DNA of 64,000 nucleotides from Dongia_B soli. Its GTDB lineage: Bacteria > Pseudomonadota > Alphaproteobacteria > Dongiales > Dongiaceae. The translations under genes and the position numbers were made by a program. Shown one piece after another: positions 52,374 to 60,371 of this stretch (position 1 is its first letter; each line of letters starts with the position of its first letter). The notes below the pieces were generated by a model that searched no databases, had not been told where the DNA came from, and saw only the letters and a list, made by a program, of their open reading frames with translations. The stretch spans positions 372,001 to 436,000 of the forward strand of contig NZ_JAXCLW010000002.1 of the NCBI RefSeq assembly GCF_034044715.1. The letters run 5' to 3'.

Positions 52374-53519
52374 ATGTCCATCGAATTAGTCTCGGCATCG
52401 GTCACGGGAGATGCTGTTCAAATCGCGCGGCAGGATGGCCGGACGATGGTGTTTCCGGCGATCTGGCTGCGTGACAATTGCCGCTGCTCCGCTTGCCGCC
52501 ATGCCAATGGTCAACGGCTTTTCGAAATCACCGATCTTCCCCGTGACCTGGCCTTGCAGCAAGCCAGCATCCAGGATGGGCGTCTGCGTCTTGTCTGGAC
52601 ACCGGATGATCATATCAGCGAATTTGAAGCTTCGTGGCTTGCGGCGCATGAACTAGGCGGTGAACTGAGAGCTGCACGGCGTGAGCAGCCAGTTCTGTGG
52701 GATCGGTCGCTGATCGATGCTCTGCCGGCAGCGGATTGGAACCTGTTGCGAAATGATCCAGCAGTCGAACTGGGCTGGCTGGATAAATATGCAGCCTACG
52801 GCTTTGGCCTGTTGCGCAATGTCCCGGCCGAAACCGGCATGGTGGAAGTGGTCGGCAATCATCTGGGATTCGTGCGCGTCACCAATTATGGCAGCCTCTT
52901 CGATGTGATTTCGGTGCCGAAGCCGAACAATCTCGCTTATACGGCGGTCGGCCTCGGGGTTCACAGCGACAATCCTTACCGCGAGCCGACCCCGGGCGTG
53001 CAATTGCTGCACTGCTTGGAGTCGAATGCACCGGGCGGGGATACGCTTCTCGTCGATGGTTTCCATGCGGCTGAGGTTTTGCGCCGGGAAAATCCGGCGG
53101 GCTTCGAACTGCTGACGCAATTGCCGCTGAGGTTCCGGTTCCGCGATGCGAAGACGGATCTGCAGGCCGAAGCGCCGCTGATCGGGCTCGATTTCGACGG
53201 TGCCGTGAAGGAGATACACTTTAATAACCGGTCGGCGGATATACTGGATGCGCCGGTCGATCTGGTGGCGCCGTGGTATGCGGCCTATCGGAACTTCGCG
53301 GAAATTCTGAAGCGGCCGGAAATGGAGCTGGTTTTCCGTCTGGGGCCGGGCGATCTGGTCGTCATGATGAACGAGCGGGCTTTGCATGGCCGGACGGCCT
53401 TCGATCCCAGTCTCGGCCGGCGCCATTTGCAGGGCTGTTATATCGACAAAGATGGCATCGAAAGCCGCCGCCGGGTACTGCGTCGTCAGCTCGGCTTATC
53501 GAAAGATCTGGCGGCATAA
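52374..53519 (+). CDS. tmpA: TmpA-like Fe(II)/2-oxoglutarate dioxygenase (gamma-butyrobetaine hydroxylase family)
   Basis: 381 residues. The N-terminal GBBH-like zinc domain has Cys36, Cys38 and Cys41 in NCRCSACRHANGQ. The TauD/GBBH dioxygenase domain has iron ligands H197-x-D199 (GVHSDNP) and H338 (RALHGR). TmpA, described from Leisingera, belongs to this family and hydroxylates 2-trimethylaminoethylphosphonate at C1. The HD partner gene directly downstream and the phosphonate operon favour this over carnitine synthesis. A 2-aminoethylphosphonate hydroxylase role (PhnY*-like) is the alternative. Confidence 0.78.
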   Translation: MSIELVSASVTGDAVQIARQDGRTMVFPAIWLRDNCRCSACRHANGQRLFEITDLPRDLALQQASIQDGRLRLVWTPDDHISEFEASWLAAHELGGELRAARREQPVLWDRSLIDALPAADWNLLRNDPAVELGWLDKYAAYGFGLLRNVPAETGMVEVVGNHLGFVRVTNYGSLFDVISVPKPNNLAYTAVGLGVHSDNPYREPTPGVQLLHCLESNAPGGDTLLVDGFHAAEVLRRENPAGFELLTQLPLRFRFRDAKTDLQAEAPLIGLDFDGAVKEIHFNNRSADILDAPVDLVAPWYAAYRNFAEILKRPEMELVFRLGPGDLVVMMNERALHGRTAFDPSLGRRHLQGCYIDKDGIESRRRVLRRQLGLSKDLAA

Positions 53520-53529
53520 GGGGGGCAAG

Positions 53530-54099
53530 ATGATTGAAGGTGGAAATATAGGGCGAAAGATGGCGGTGATCGGTGCGATCACCCAAGCCTTCGCCAAGCG
53601 CGGACATGAGGGATATGGCGAGGGCGTGACACAATTGGATCACGCTTTGCAATGCGCGCTTTGCGCCGAGCGTGACGGCGCCTCGCCAGCGCTGATAGCC
53701 GCGACCCTGCTGCACGACATCGGTCATATGCTGCATGACTTGCCCGAGGATATCGCGGAGCAGGGAATCGACACGCAACATGAATCTCTGGGGTCGGCGT
53801 GGCTGTCGCAATATTTCGGCCCGGAAGTTTCCGAGCCGGTGCGTCTGCATGTCGAGGCCAAGCGGTATCTGGCGGCGGTGGAGCCTGGTTATTACGAACG
53901 GCTTTCCGAAGCTTCTATCCTCAGCCTCAAACTGCAAGGCGGGGTCTTCACCCCGGAAGAGGCGAAGCGTTTCGAGGATCTGCCTTTTGCCCGCGACGCC
54001 GTGCGGTTGCGGCGATGGGACGAGGAGGGCAAGGAAGTCGACATGAAGACTCCGGACCTTGCGCATTTCTGCCGTTATGTCGAAGCTTGCCTGCGCTGA
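53530..54099 (+). CDS. tmpB: TmpB/PhnZ-like HD-domain oxygenase (C-P bond cleavage)
   Basis: 189 residues, HD superfamily mixed-valent di-iron oxygenase. Visible residues are Y29-G-E31 followed by QLDHALQCA (His38), H62-D63 in LLHDIGH, H84 in TQHESLG, and HVEAKRYLA (His107, Lys111). These match the PhnZ/TmpB pattern. The enzyme oxidatively cleaves a 1-hydroxyphosphonate, giving phosphate and glycine betaine (TmpB) or glycine (PhnZ). It begins 10 bp after tmpA. It could alternatively act on hydroxylated aminoethylphosphonate. Confidence 0.82.
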   Translation: MIEGGNIGRKMAVIGAITQAFAKRGHEGYGEGVTQLDHALQCALCAERDGASPALIAATLLHDIGHMLHDLPEDIAEQGIDTQHESLGSAWLSQYFGPEVSEPVRLHVEAKRYLAAVEPGYYERLSEASILSLKLQGGVFTPEEAKRFEDLPFARDAVRLRRWDEEGKEVDMKTPDLAHFCRYVEACLR

Positions 54100-54104
54100 T
54101 CAGT

Positions 54105-54999
54105 TCAGGCGATCGCACCGACCACCGCTTCGACCACATCTTTCGCGGCTTCGCGGGGCAGGAAATGTCCCGCGACCGGCACGACACGTCGGCTATAGGG
54201 ACCGGTGAAATGCCGATAAGCCTGTTCCGATCCGGCCGCTACATCGACACCATCGCAAGCGCCATGGAGGATCACACTCGGCACGCCGATCTTGGGCTGC
54301 TGGGCAAGCTGATCCTCGATCGCTTCGAGCTTAGGATTGCCGGGTGCGGCCTTGAAGCGATGGCGATAAGAATGAATGACGATATCGACGAAGTCCGGGT
54401 TGTCGAAAGCTGCGGCTGTTCGGTCGAACGTCGCGTCATCGAAGCGCCAATTGGGTGACCACATTTCCCAAAGCATGCGGCAAATCTCGCGCCGGTTTTG
54501 CGCGAGCCCCTGGCGGCCTCGCTCCGTGTTGAAATACCACTGGTACCAATAGCGCCGTTCGATATCGGCCGGCTCGGGTTGACGCGATGCCGGAATGTTC
54601 TGGATGTTATAGCCGCCGATCGAGACCAGGCGGTCGACCCGTTCGGGCCATAAAGCCGCGACGATGCAACAGGCGCGACCACCCCAGTCATAGCCGACAA
54701 GAATGGCAGTTTCGATCGCAAGGGCATCCATGAAATCCAGCAGGTCCTTGCCAAGGGCCGCCTGCTGACCGGATCGCAAGGTGGCATCATTGAGAAACCG
54801 CGTTGGCCCATAGCCGCAGATAGGGGGTGAAGGTCCGATAGCCGCGCTGGGCGAGATCGCCGACCACACCGTCCCAAATTCTCGGATCGTCCGGAAAGCC
54901 ATGCATCATGATAACCGGTTTGCCGTCGGTTGGACCTGCCTCCTCATAAGCGATCTGCAAGGTTTCGGTCTCGACACTTCTGTGGTTCGCACTGGGCAT
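54105..54999 (-). pseudogene. Alpha/beta hydrolase (haloalkane/haloacetate dehalogenase-like), frameshifted
   Basis: Two frames complement each other. The first 62 residues (54999 to about 54814) read MPSANHRSVETETLQIAYEEAG through VIMMHGFPDDPRIWD and TFTPYLR. The remainder, in another frame, continues GYGPTRFLNDATL, VGYDWGGRACC (the G-x-D-x-G nucleophile elbow), and VAGHFLPREAAKDVVEAV (catalytic His). The junction near 54814 reads CTGCGGCTAT where CTGCGCGGCTAT would restore the usual YLRGYGPT. Either a 2-bp loss inactivates the gene or the assembly has an error. Convergent with tmpB. Confidence 0.8.
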
Positions 55000-55135
55000 G
55001 GCAGGTCTCTCCCTGGATGGAATGACGCTGAAAGTACATTCGGTGTTAAGCTTTTAAGCCTATATAGTGCCGGGTTGTCGGGGTATTTTTGGGCCGGCAT
55101 GTGATCGGTATTCCGTTTTGTAACAGGTTCTCGCC

Positions 55136-55609
55136 GTGACCGCTGTTTCTCGTTTCCAGAGCCATACAGCCGCAAAGCAATCCTGGCTCTCACGCCATCA
55201 GGCTGAAAGTGCAATCCTGGTGGCTCTTGTTTTGCTGCTTGGCGGCATCTTTTGGCATCAACTGCAAACCGGCCCGAAGGCGGCAGATGTCGCGGATGCT
55301 TTGCGGCGCTATGTGGCCCGATTGCAGGTTTCCGATAGCGTAAGGAGCGGCTCGCTCGCCACCGAAATGCAGGCCGCGCTCTTTGCCCCGCGTTTGGGCG
55401 ATGTGCAGATTACCGACCGGCGCAGTTATCCAGGATATTGGTCGGTGGAAGCTGTGATGCAGGTGGAGCCCCCAATGGGCCTGGCGATCGATGTGCCGGT
55501 GCGCCTTCGGCTCGTCCAGAACCGGGACGGCTGGACTCTGATCGACGCGCGGGATCTCAGCGGTCAAAAACTGAGTTACAAGAACAATATGCCGCAGATT
55601 TCCGGGTAA
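55136..55609 (+). CDS. Membrane-anchored protein of unknown function, paralogue 1
   Basis: 157 residues from a GTG start. One transmembrane helix (about 27-43, SAILVALVLLLGGIFWHQL) precedes an exported alpha/beta domain (KAADVADALRRYV, YWSVEAVMQVEP, GWTLIDARDLSGQ). No family recognised. The next ORF (55832) encodes a distant relative of the same domain, indicating an old tandem duplication. Confidence 0.55.
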   Translation: MTAVSRFQSHTAAKQSWLSRHQAESAILVALVLLLGGIFWHQLQTGPKAADVADALRRYVARLQVSDSVRSGSLATEMQAALFAPRLGDVQITDRRSYPGYWSVEAVMQVEPPMGLAIDVPVRLRLVQNRDGWTLIDARDLSGQKLSYKNNMPQISG

Positions 55610-55831
55610 AAATAAAACCGGACATACCGATGATTATCTTCAATCTATAATAAAAGCCTATATGAAACTTTGTCGGCTTTCTCTTCATAGTGGCGAGATA
55701 ATATTGTCAGTGTAGAGAAGTTCGTGCCTAATACATCGCGATGGTAGGGCAGGTGGCGCTGTACTTGCGGCCGATGATCGAACAGGACCATCGGACGAGG
55801 GGATTGCTGCAATGACGATATCTTCGGAACG

Positions 55832-56173
55832 ATGATGTCTCTGGCGGGGGTCATGGGCTGGTGGAACATGCGCACCGGGGCGCCAAGTCCGGAAGATGTC
55901 ACCGGTGCTTTGCACCAATATGCCGTGTCCGCGGATACGGACAATTTTGCTCCGGTATCTTCCGCTACGGCGATGTTACTGGCCGATGTAGCGGCGAATT
56001 TCAGCCATATCCGGATCCTGGGCGCTAAAGAAAGCGAAGGCCTCTGGAGTCTGGACACATTGGTCAGGGTGCAGACACGCCGGACCTCGCCGATCGATCT
56101 CAAAATTCAATTTCATCTGATGCAGCAGAGCGGCGACTGGTCGATCACGGCGGCGAAGCTGCTGCAGAATTGA
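55832..56173 (+). CDS. Protein of unknown function, shortened paralogue 2
   Basis: 113 residues. PEDVTGALHQYA, GLWSLDTLVRVQ, IDLKIQFHLMQQSGDWSITAAKLLQ align with the exported domain of the 55136-55609 protein. The N-terminal cytoplasmic tail and most of the membrane helix are missing, and no start codon with a ribosome-binding site lies further upstream in frame before a stop at 55775. It may be a truncated copy or start at a non-standard codon. Confidence 0.45.
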   Translation: MMSLAGVMGWWNMRTGAPSPEDVTGALHQYAVSADTDNFAPVSSATAMLLADVAANFSHIRILGAKESEGLWSLDTLVRVQTRRTSPIDLKIQFHLMQQSGDWSITAAKLLQN

Positions 56174-56175
56174 GC

Positions 56176-56673
56176 TTAGTTTTCGCCGGCTTCCCGGAGT
56201 CGCGCCGAGCATCGAGCGCAGGTGCCTTCGATTTCAAGCGTGATGCGTGACAGGCTGAAGCCTTGAGCCTGGGCGCAGATGGTGGCCGCCTGGACGATTC
56301 GCTTATCCGCAACTTCGATCGCCTGGCGGCATTCGGTGCAGATCAGAAACTGGCTGATATGGTGATCTTCCGGATGGTCGCAGCCGATGAAGGCGTTCAG
56401 GGATTCCAGCCGGTGGATCAGCCCCTGTTCCAGCAGAAAATCGAGGGCGCGGTAGACGGTCGGAGGTGCGGCCGTGCGGTCGTTCCCCTTGAGCTGGTCG
56501 AGAATAGCATAGGCCCCGATTGGCGCATGGCTGTCCCAGACGAGTTCAAGGACACGGCGGCGGGTAGGGGTCAGGCGCACACCACGCTGCTCGCAGAGCG
56601 CTTCGGCACGTTGAAGCGCATCGGTGATGCAATGCATATGGTCATGCGGAGCAAGGGCGCCAGCCGAGATCAT
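56176..56673 (-). CDS. zur: Fur-family regulator, Zur-like
   Basis: 165 residues. The winged helix is RGVRLTPTRRRVLELVWDSHAPIGAYAILDQLKGNDRTAAPPTVYRALDFLLEQGLIHR. The dimerisation domain has structural zinc cysteines CTEC and CARC, and a regulatory His-rich patch (GCDHPEDHHISQF). The N-terminal His-rich PHDHMHC and the AYAILDQL/TVYRALDFL combination favour Zur over Fur or PerR. No zinc transporter gene is adjacent. It is divergent from cysG, with tandem palindromes between them. Confidence 0.82.
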   Translation of the reverse strand: MISAGALAPHDHMHCITDALQRAEALCEQRGVRLTPTRRRVLELVWDSHAPIGAYAILDQLKGNDRTAAPPTVYRALDFLLEQGLIHRLESLNAFIGCDHPEDHHISQFLICTECRQAIEVADKRIVQAATICAQAQGFSLSRITLEIEGTCARCSARLREAGEN

Positions 56674-56725
56674 ATTTCCTTACCTCTCTCCCTCCACTAT
56701 ATCGTGCCTGGCACGCTTCCGCATC

Positions 56726-56765
56726 TGTGAGATTTTTCATCACGTGTGTGAAATAACATTTCACA
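56726..56765. promoter_or_regulatory. Tandem operator palindromes between zur and cysG
   Basis: TGTGAAATAACATTTCACA (56747-56765) is a perfect 8-bp inverted repeat with a 3-bp spacer. A degenerate copy TGTGAGATTTTTCATCACG lies at 56726-56744. Their centres are 21 bp apart, two helix turns, implying cooperative binding. The half-site spacing (TGTGA-N9-TCACA) does not fit CRP/FNR (N6). The regulator could be the Zur-like protein or an unlinked sulfur regulator. Confidence 0.6.
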
Positions 56766-56873
56766 GTGTAGAATGTCATTGACGCTGGAGGTCTGCATCA
56801 CATATCACTTTGGTAACATAGGGATCGGATGAAACGCCGATTACTGATTTGACGCAGAAGAAGTGTGAGATAG

Positions 56874-57791
56874 ATGCAGGTTTTCCCGCTGTTCATCAAG
56901 CTCAAGGATCGTCCGGTCCTATTAGTCGGCGGCGGTGATGCGGCGGCGGCAAAATTGCGGCTGCTCGCTGCGGCGGGCGCAATCTGCACTGTTGTTGCGC
57001 CGGATTTCAGCGGTGATCTTCTCAAGGCCGCATCAAATGCACGGGCTGCCCTTCAGAACAGGGAATTCCGGCCTGAGGATATCGATGGGCAGCGGCTCGT
57101 CTTCAGCGCCAACGAGGATGAAGCGGTGGATCGCCGTGTGGTGGCGGCCGCCAAGGCACGCAACGTTTTAGTGAATGTGGTGGATCGGCCGGAAATGACC
57201 GATCTCGTCATGCCCGCCGTTGTCGATCGTGACGATGTGGTGGTGGCGATCTCGACCAATGGCGCCGCACCGGTACTCGCGCGCAAGATCCGTGCGGCCA
57301 TTGAAAGCGTGCTGCCGCATCGGATCGGCCGTCTCGCTGCCTTTGCCCGGCACTTTCGTAGCGCGGTACATGAAAGGCTCAGCGACGGTGTCGCACGTCG
57401 GCGCTTCTGGGAAGATTTCTTCGAAGGACCGGTGGCATCCGCGGTGCTTGCCGGCGATGAGCGCCGCGCGGCACGTGAGGTGATCCGTGCGATCAACCGC
57501 CGCCAGGAGCCGGTGGATGGGGAGTTGGCGACGATCATTGCCGATGGTGATCCGGAACTGTTGACCTTGCGCGATCTGCGATTGCTGCGTCAGGCCGATC
57601 TCATCGTCCACGATATGGAACTGCCCCAGGCGATCATTGATTTCACTCGCCGCGACGCGCGTCGTATCGCGCTTGCGTCGGAGCAAAGTGAGACCTTCAT
57701 GCAGGACGAAGCGAAAGCCGGCCATCGTGTGGTGCGGCTCAAGCTGGCGGCGGTTGCGAAGCCGGCCGACCTGCGTGCGATAGCGGAATAG
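56874..57791 (+). CDS. cysG: Siroheme synthase (CysG N-terminal/Met8 type) with vestigial CobA domain
   Basis: 305 residues. The N-terminal precorrin-2 dehydrogenase/ferrochelatase part (about 1-205) has FIKLKDRPVLLVGGGDAAAAKLRLL and ISTNGAAPVLARKIRAAIE. The C-terminus (about 220-265) reads GELATIIADGDPELLTLRDLRLLRQADLIVHD, clearly derived from the uroporphyrinogen-III methyltransferase domain start. The GAGPGDP SAM loop is degraded and about 200 residues are missing. A separate CobA must therefore supply precorrin-2. First gene of the sulfite reductase operon. Confidence 0.88.
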   Translation: MQVFPLFIKLKDRPVLLVGGGDAAAAKLRLLAAAGAICTVVAPDFSGDLLKAASNARAALQNREFRPEDIDGQRLVFSANEDEAVDRRVVAAAKARNVLVNVVDRPEMTDLVMPAVVDRDDVVVAISTNGAAPVLARKIRAAIESVLPHRIGRLAAFARHFRSAVHERLSDGVARRRFWEDFFEGPVASAVLAGDERRAAREVIRAINRRQEPVDGELATIIADGDPELLTLRDLRLLRQADLIVHDMELPQAIIDFTRRDARRIALASEQSETFMQDEAKAGHRVVRLKLAAVAKPADLRAIAE

Positions 57792-57800
57792 GAGAAGCGG

Positions 57801-58109
57801 ATGTCTGCGCAAATGGTCACGGCGAACCGGTTGCAGGACGGTATCGTCGTGTATTTGGCCCAAGACGGAAAGTGGGCGACGCAATTCGAAAGCGGTGAAT
57901 TGCTGGCGGATAAAGAAGCGGCCGAAGCAGCTCTTGCCGTCGCGGAAGAATCGGTAAAAGCGTGCCAAGTGCTCAGCGTTTATCTGATCGATGTCGAGAC
58001 TGAAAACGGGAAGCCGAAGCCGACCAGCACGCGCGAACATATTCGCGCCAGCGGCCAGCCGACGGTAAGGGCCGAAGTCGGATCCTGGACCGGCCGTATC
58101 GGGGATTGA
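57801..58109 (+). CDS. DUF2849 protein
   Basis: 102 residues, soluble and acidic. MVTANRLQDGIVVYLAQDGKW and the downstream basic tail fit DUF2849, a family known almost only beside alphaproteobacterial cysI. Position between cysG and cysI, 10 bp and 5 bp from each, implies a role in sulfite reduction, perhaps cofactor insertion or electron delivery. Its function is not known. Confidence 0.8.
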   Translation: MSAQMVTANRLQDGIVVYLAQDGKWATQFESGELLADKEAAEAALAVAEESVKACQVLSVYLIDVETENGKPKPTSTREHIRASGQPTVRAEVGSWTGRIGD

Positions 58110-58113
58110 GATT

Positions 58114-59796
58114 ATGTATCGTTACGACGAATTTGATGCGACCTTTGTCCGCGAACGCGTGCGTCAGTTCCGCGGACAGGTCGAACGCCGTCTGGCGGGG
58201 GAGATTACGGAAGATCAATTCCGCCCGCTGCGCCTGCAGAACGGTGTCTATCTACAGCTCCATGCCTACATGCTGCGGGTCGCGATCCCCTATGGCACGC
58301 TGTCTTCGCGCCAGCTGCGCAAGCTCGGCTATATCGCGCGACGTTACGATCGCGGCTTCGGTCATTTCACCACGCGGCAGAACATCCAGTACAATTGGCC
58401 GCAACTCGACGAGATTCCGGCAATCCTGGATCACTTGGCCGAGGTCGAGATGCATGCCATCCAGACCAGCGGCAACTGCATCCGCAACGTGACGGCGGAT
58501 CACTATGCCGGCGTTGCGGTCGATGAAATCGAAGATCCCCGGGTCTATGCCGAGATCATCCGGCAGTGGTCGACCTTGCATCCGGAATTCGCATTCCTGC
58601 CGCGCAAGTTCAAGATTGCCGTCACAGGCGCGCCGACTGACCGCGCGGCTATCCGCGTGCACGATATCGGATTGCGCATGCTGAAGAATGAGAGCGACGA
58701 AGTCGGTTTCGAGGTCTGGGTGGGCGGCGGCCTCGGTCGTACCCCGGTGGTCGGCGTACCGATCAGATCCTTCCTGCCGAAGCAGCATCTGCTCTCTTAT
58801 CTGGAATCGATCCTCCGGGTTTATAACCAACTCGGCCGGCGCGATAATCTTTACAAGGCGCGGATCAAGATTCTGGTAACGGCAACCGGCACCGAGGAAT
58901 TCACCCGCTTGGTCGAGGAGGAATGGCAATCGATCAAGGACAGCGCCCTGACCTTGCCGCAGGAAGAAATTGATCGCATCCAGACGTATTTTGCGCCGCC
59001 GGCCTATGAAAGCCTTCCCGATTGGCAACCGGAATTTGAAGCGGCGCGCAAGGCCAATCCTGAATTCGGCCGCTGGGTGCAAAGCAATGTGAAGCCCCAC
59101 AAGGTGCCAGGCTATGCGATCGTCGATGTGTCGTTGAAGCCGGAAGGCGGGGCGCCTGGCGATGCCTCGGGCGATCAGATGGATATCGTTGCGGATCTCG
59201 CCGATGAATACAGTTTCGGTGAAATCCGTGTCACGCATCACCAGAACCTGGTCCTGGCCAATGTACGCAAGCAGGATTTGTTCGCACTCTGGCAGCGCCT
59301 CAGCGCTTCGAAGATGGCGACAGCCAATGTCGGGTTCATCACTGACATGATTGCCTGCCCGGGCCTTGACTATTGCAATCTGGCGAATGCCCGCTCGATC
59401 CCCGTGGCGCAGCGGATCAGCCGTCATTTCAGCGATCCGAAGCGCATCGCCGATATCGGCGAATTGCGGCTCAACATCTCGGGCTGCATCAATGCCTGCG
59501 GCCATCACCATGTCGGCCATATCGGCATCCTTGGTGTCGATAAGCAGGGCGAGGAATTCTACCAGATTACGCTGGGCGGCTCGTCGCGCGATGACGCCTC
59601 GGTCGGCAAGATCGTCGGGCCATCCTTCTCCACTGAAGATGTGGTGGGGGCGATCGAGACGATCGTCGATACCTATCTCGACAAGCGCGCCAGCTCCGAT
59701 GAGCGTTTTATCGATACATACCGCCGGATCGGCATCGATCCCTTCAAGGAGTCCCTCTATGGCAATTCTAAAGCACGGCGCCCTGCAGCCGAATGA
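58114..59796 (+). CDS. cysI: Sulfite/nitrite reductase hemoprotein
   Basis: 560 residues. Two nitrite/sulfite reductase ferredoxin-like half-domains alternate with two siroheme/4Fe-4S domains. The cluster and siroheme cysteines are in CPGLDYCNLANARSIPVAQ and GCINACGHHHVGHIGILG. The N-terminal FTTRQNIQYNW contains the siroheme-contacting Arg. The cysG and DUF2849/DUF934 neighbours indicate assimilatory sulfite reduction. No flavoprotein CysJ is present, so ferredoxin or another donor is likely. Confidence 0.92.
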   Translation: MYRYDEFDATFVRERVRQFRGQVERRLAGEITEDQFRPLRLQNGVYLQLHAYMLRVAIPYGTLSSRQLRKLGYIARRYDRGFGHFTTRQNIQYNWPQLDEIPAILDHLAEVEMHAIQTSGNCIRNVTADHYAGVAVDEIEDPRVYAEIIRQWSTLHPEFAFLPRKFKIAVTGAPTDRAAIRVHDIGLRMLKNESDEVGFEVWVGGGLGRTPVVGVPIRSFLPKQHLLSYLESILRVYNQLGRRDNLYKARIKILVTATGTEEFTRLVEEEWQSIKDSALTLPQEEIDRIQTYFAPPAYESLPDWQPEFEAARKANPEFGRWVQSNVKPHKVPGYAIVDVSLKPEGGAPGDASGDQMDIVADLADEYSFGEIRVTHHQNLVLANVRKQDLFALWQRLSASKMATANVGFITDMIACPGLDYCNLANARSIPVAQRISRHFSDPKRIADIGELRLNISGCINACGHHHVGHIGILGVDKQGEEFYQITLGGSSRDDASVGKIVGPSFSTEDVVGAIETIVDTYLDKRASSDERFIDTYRRIGIDPFKESLYGNSKARRPAAE

Positions 59797-60313
59797 ATGG
59801 CAGGAGCTGAGCGATGATGCGCCGCTGCCCGAAAGCGGCAATATCATCGTATCGCTGGAGCGCTGGCGGCGGGATGAAGAGGTTCTGCGCGCCAGCAACC
59901 GGCCGATCGGTCTCCGCCTGCAAAACAATCAGTCGCCCTTGGCGCTGGCGGATGAGCTCGACCGCATGTCGCTCGTGGTCATCGAATTCCCGAAATTCAG
60001 CGACGGCCGGGCTTTCTCGCAAGCTCGTTTGTTGCGCGACCGCCTCGGTTTCAAAGGCGAAATCCGCGCCGTCGGGAATATCCTGCGTGACCAGTATCTG
60101 TTCATGATCCGCTGCGGCATCGATGCGGTCGAATTGCCCGATGGCAAGCCGATTGACGGTTATCTCGACGCGCTGAACGAGTTTTCGGTCTGGTATCAGC
60201 CGGCGGCCGATGATCGCGTCACGGCGATGAGCCTGCGGCATGGCAAGAAAAAGACTACCGCCGGTGCCAGCACGGTCGTAAACGATAGCGTCGCCGCGAT
60301 GTGGGCTTACTAA
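59759..60313 (+). CDS. DUF934 protein (CysI-associated)
   Basis: 184 residues. MSLVVIEFPKFSDGRAFSQARLLRDRLGFKGEIRAVGNILRDQYLFMIRCGID is the DUF934 signature. The ATG at 59759 has AAGGAG upstream and overlaps the cysI 3' end by 38 bp, so it is translationally coupled. The family accompanies sulfite reductase and usually precedes cysH. Here a terminator follows instead. Biochemical role unknown. Confidence 0.87.
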   Translation: MAILKHGALQPNEWQELSDDAPLPESGNIIVSLERWRRDEEVLRASNRPIGLRLQNNQSPLALADELDRMSLVVIEFPKFSDGRAFSQARLLRDRLGFKGEIRAVGNILRDQYLFMIRCGIDAVELPDGKPIDGYLDALNEFSVWYQPAADDRVTAMSLRHGKKKTTAGASTVVNDSVAAMWAY

Positions 60314-60334
60314 AGCCCTTCAAATCGCGAGCCT

Positions 60335-60363
60335 AGAGGGCGGCCATCGGGCCGCCCTTTTCA
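60335..60363 (+). terminator. Terminator of the sulfite reductase operon
   Basis: AGGGCGGCC-N4-GGCCGCCCT is a perfect 9-bp stem followed by TTTTC. It separates the operon from the convergent photolyase. Confidence 0.9.
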
Positions 60364-60371
60364 TTCTGTGA

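Noticed and set aside
56747..56765. CRP/FNR site in the cysG promoter
   Set aside because: TGTGA and TCACA are 9 bp apart rather than 6.
58252..59928. 558-codon open frame antisense to cysI
   Set aside because: Shadow frame of a strongly coding GC-rich gene; no domain recognised.
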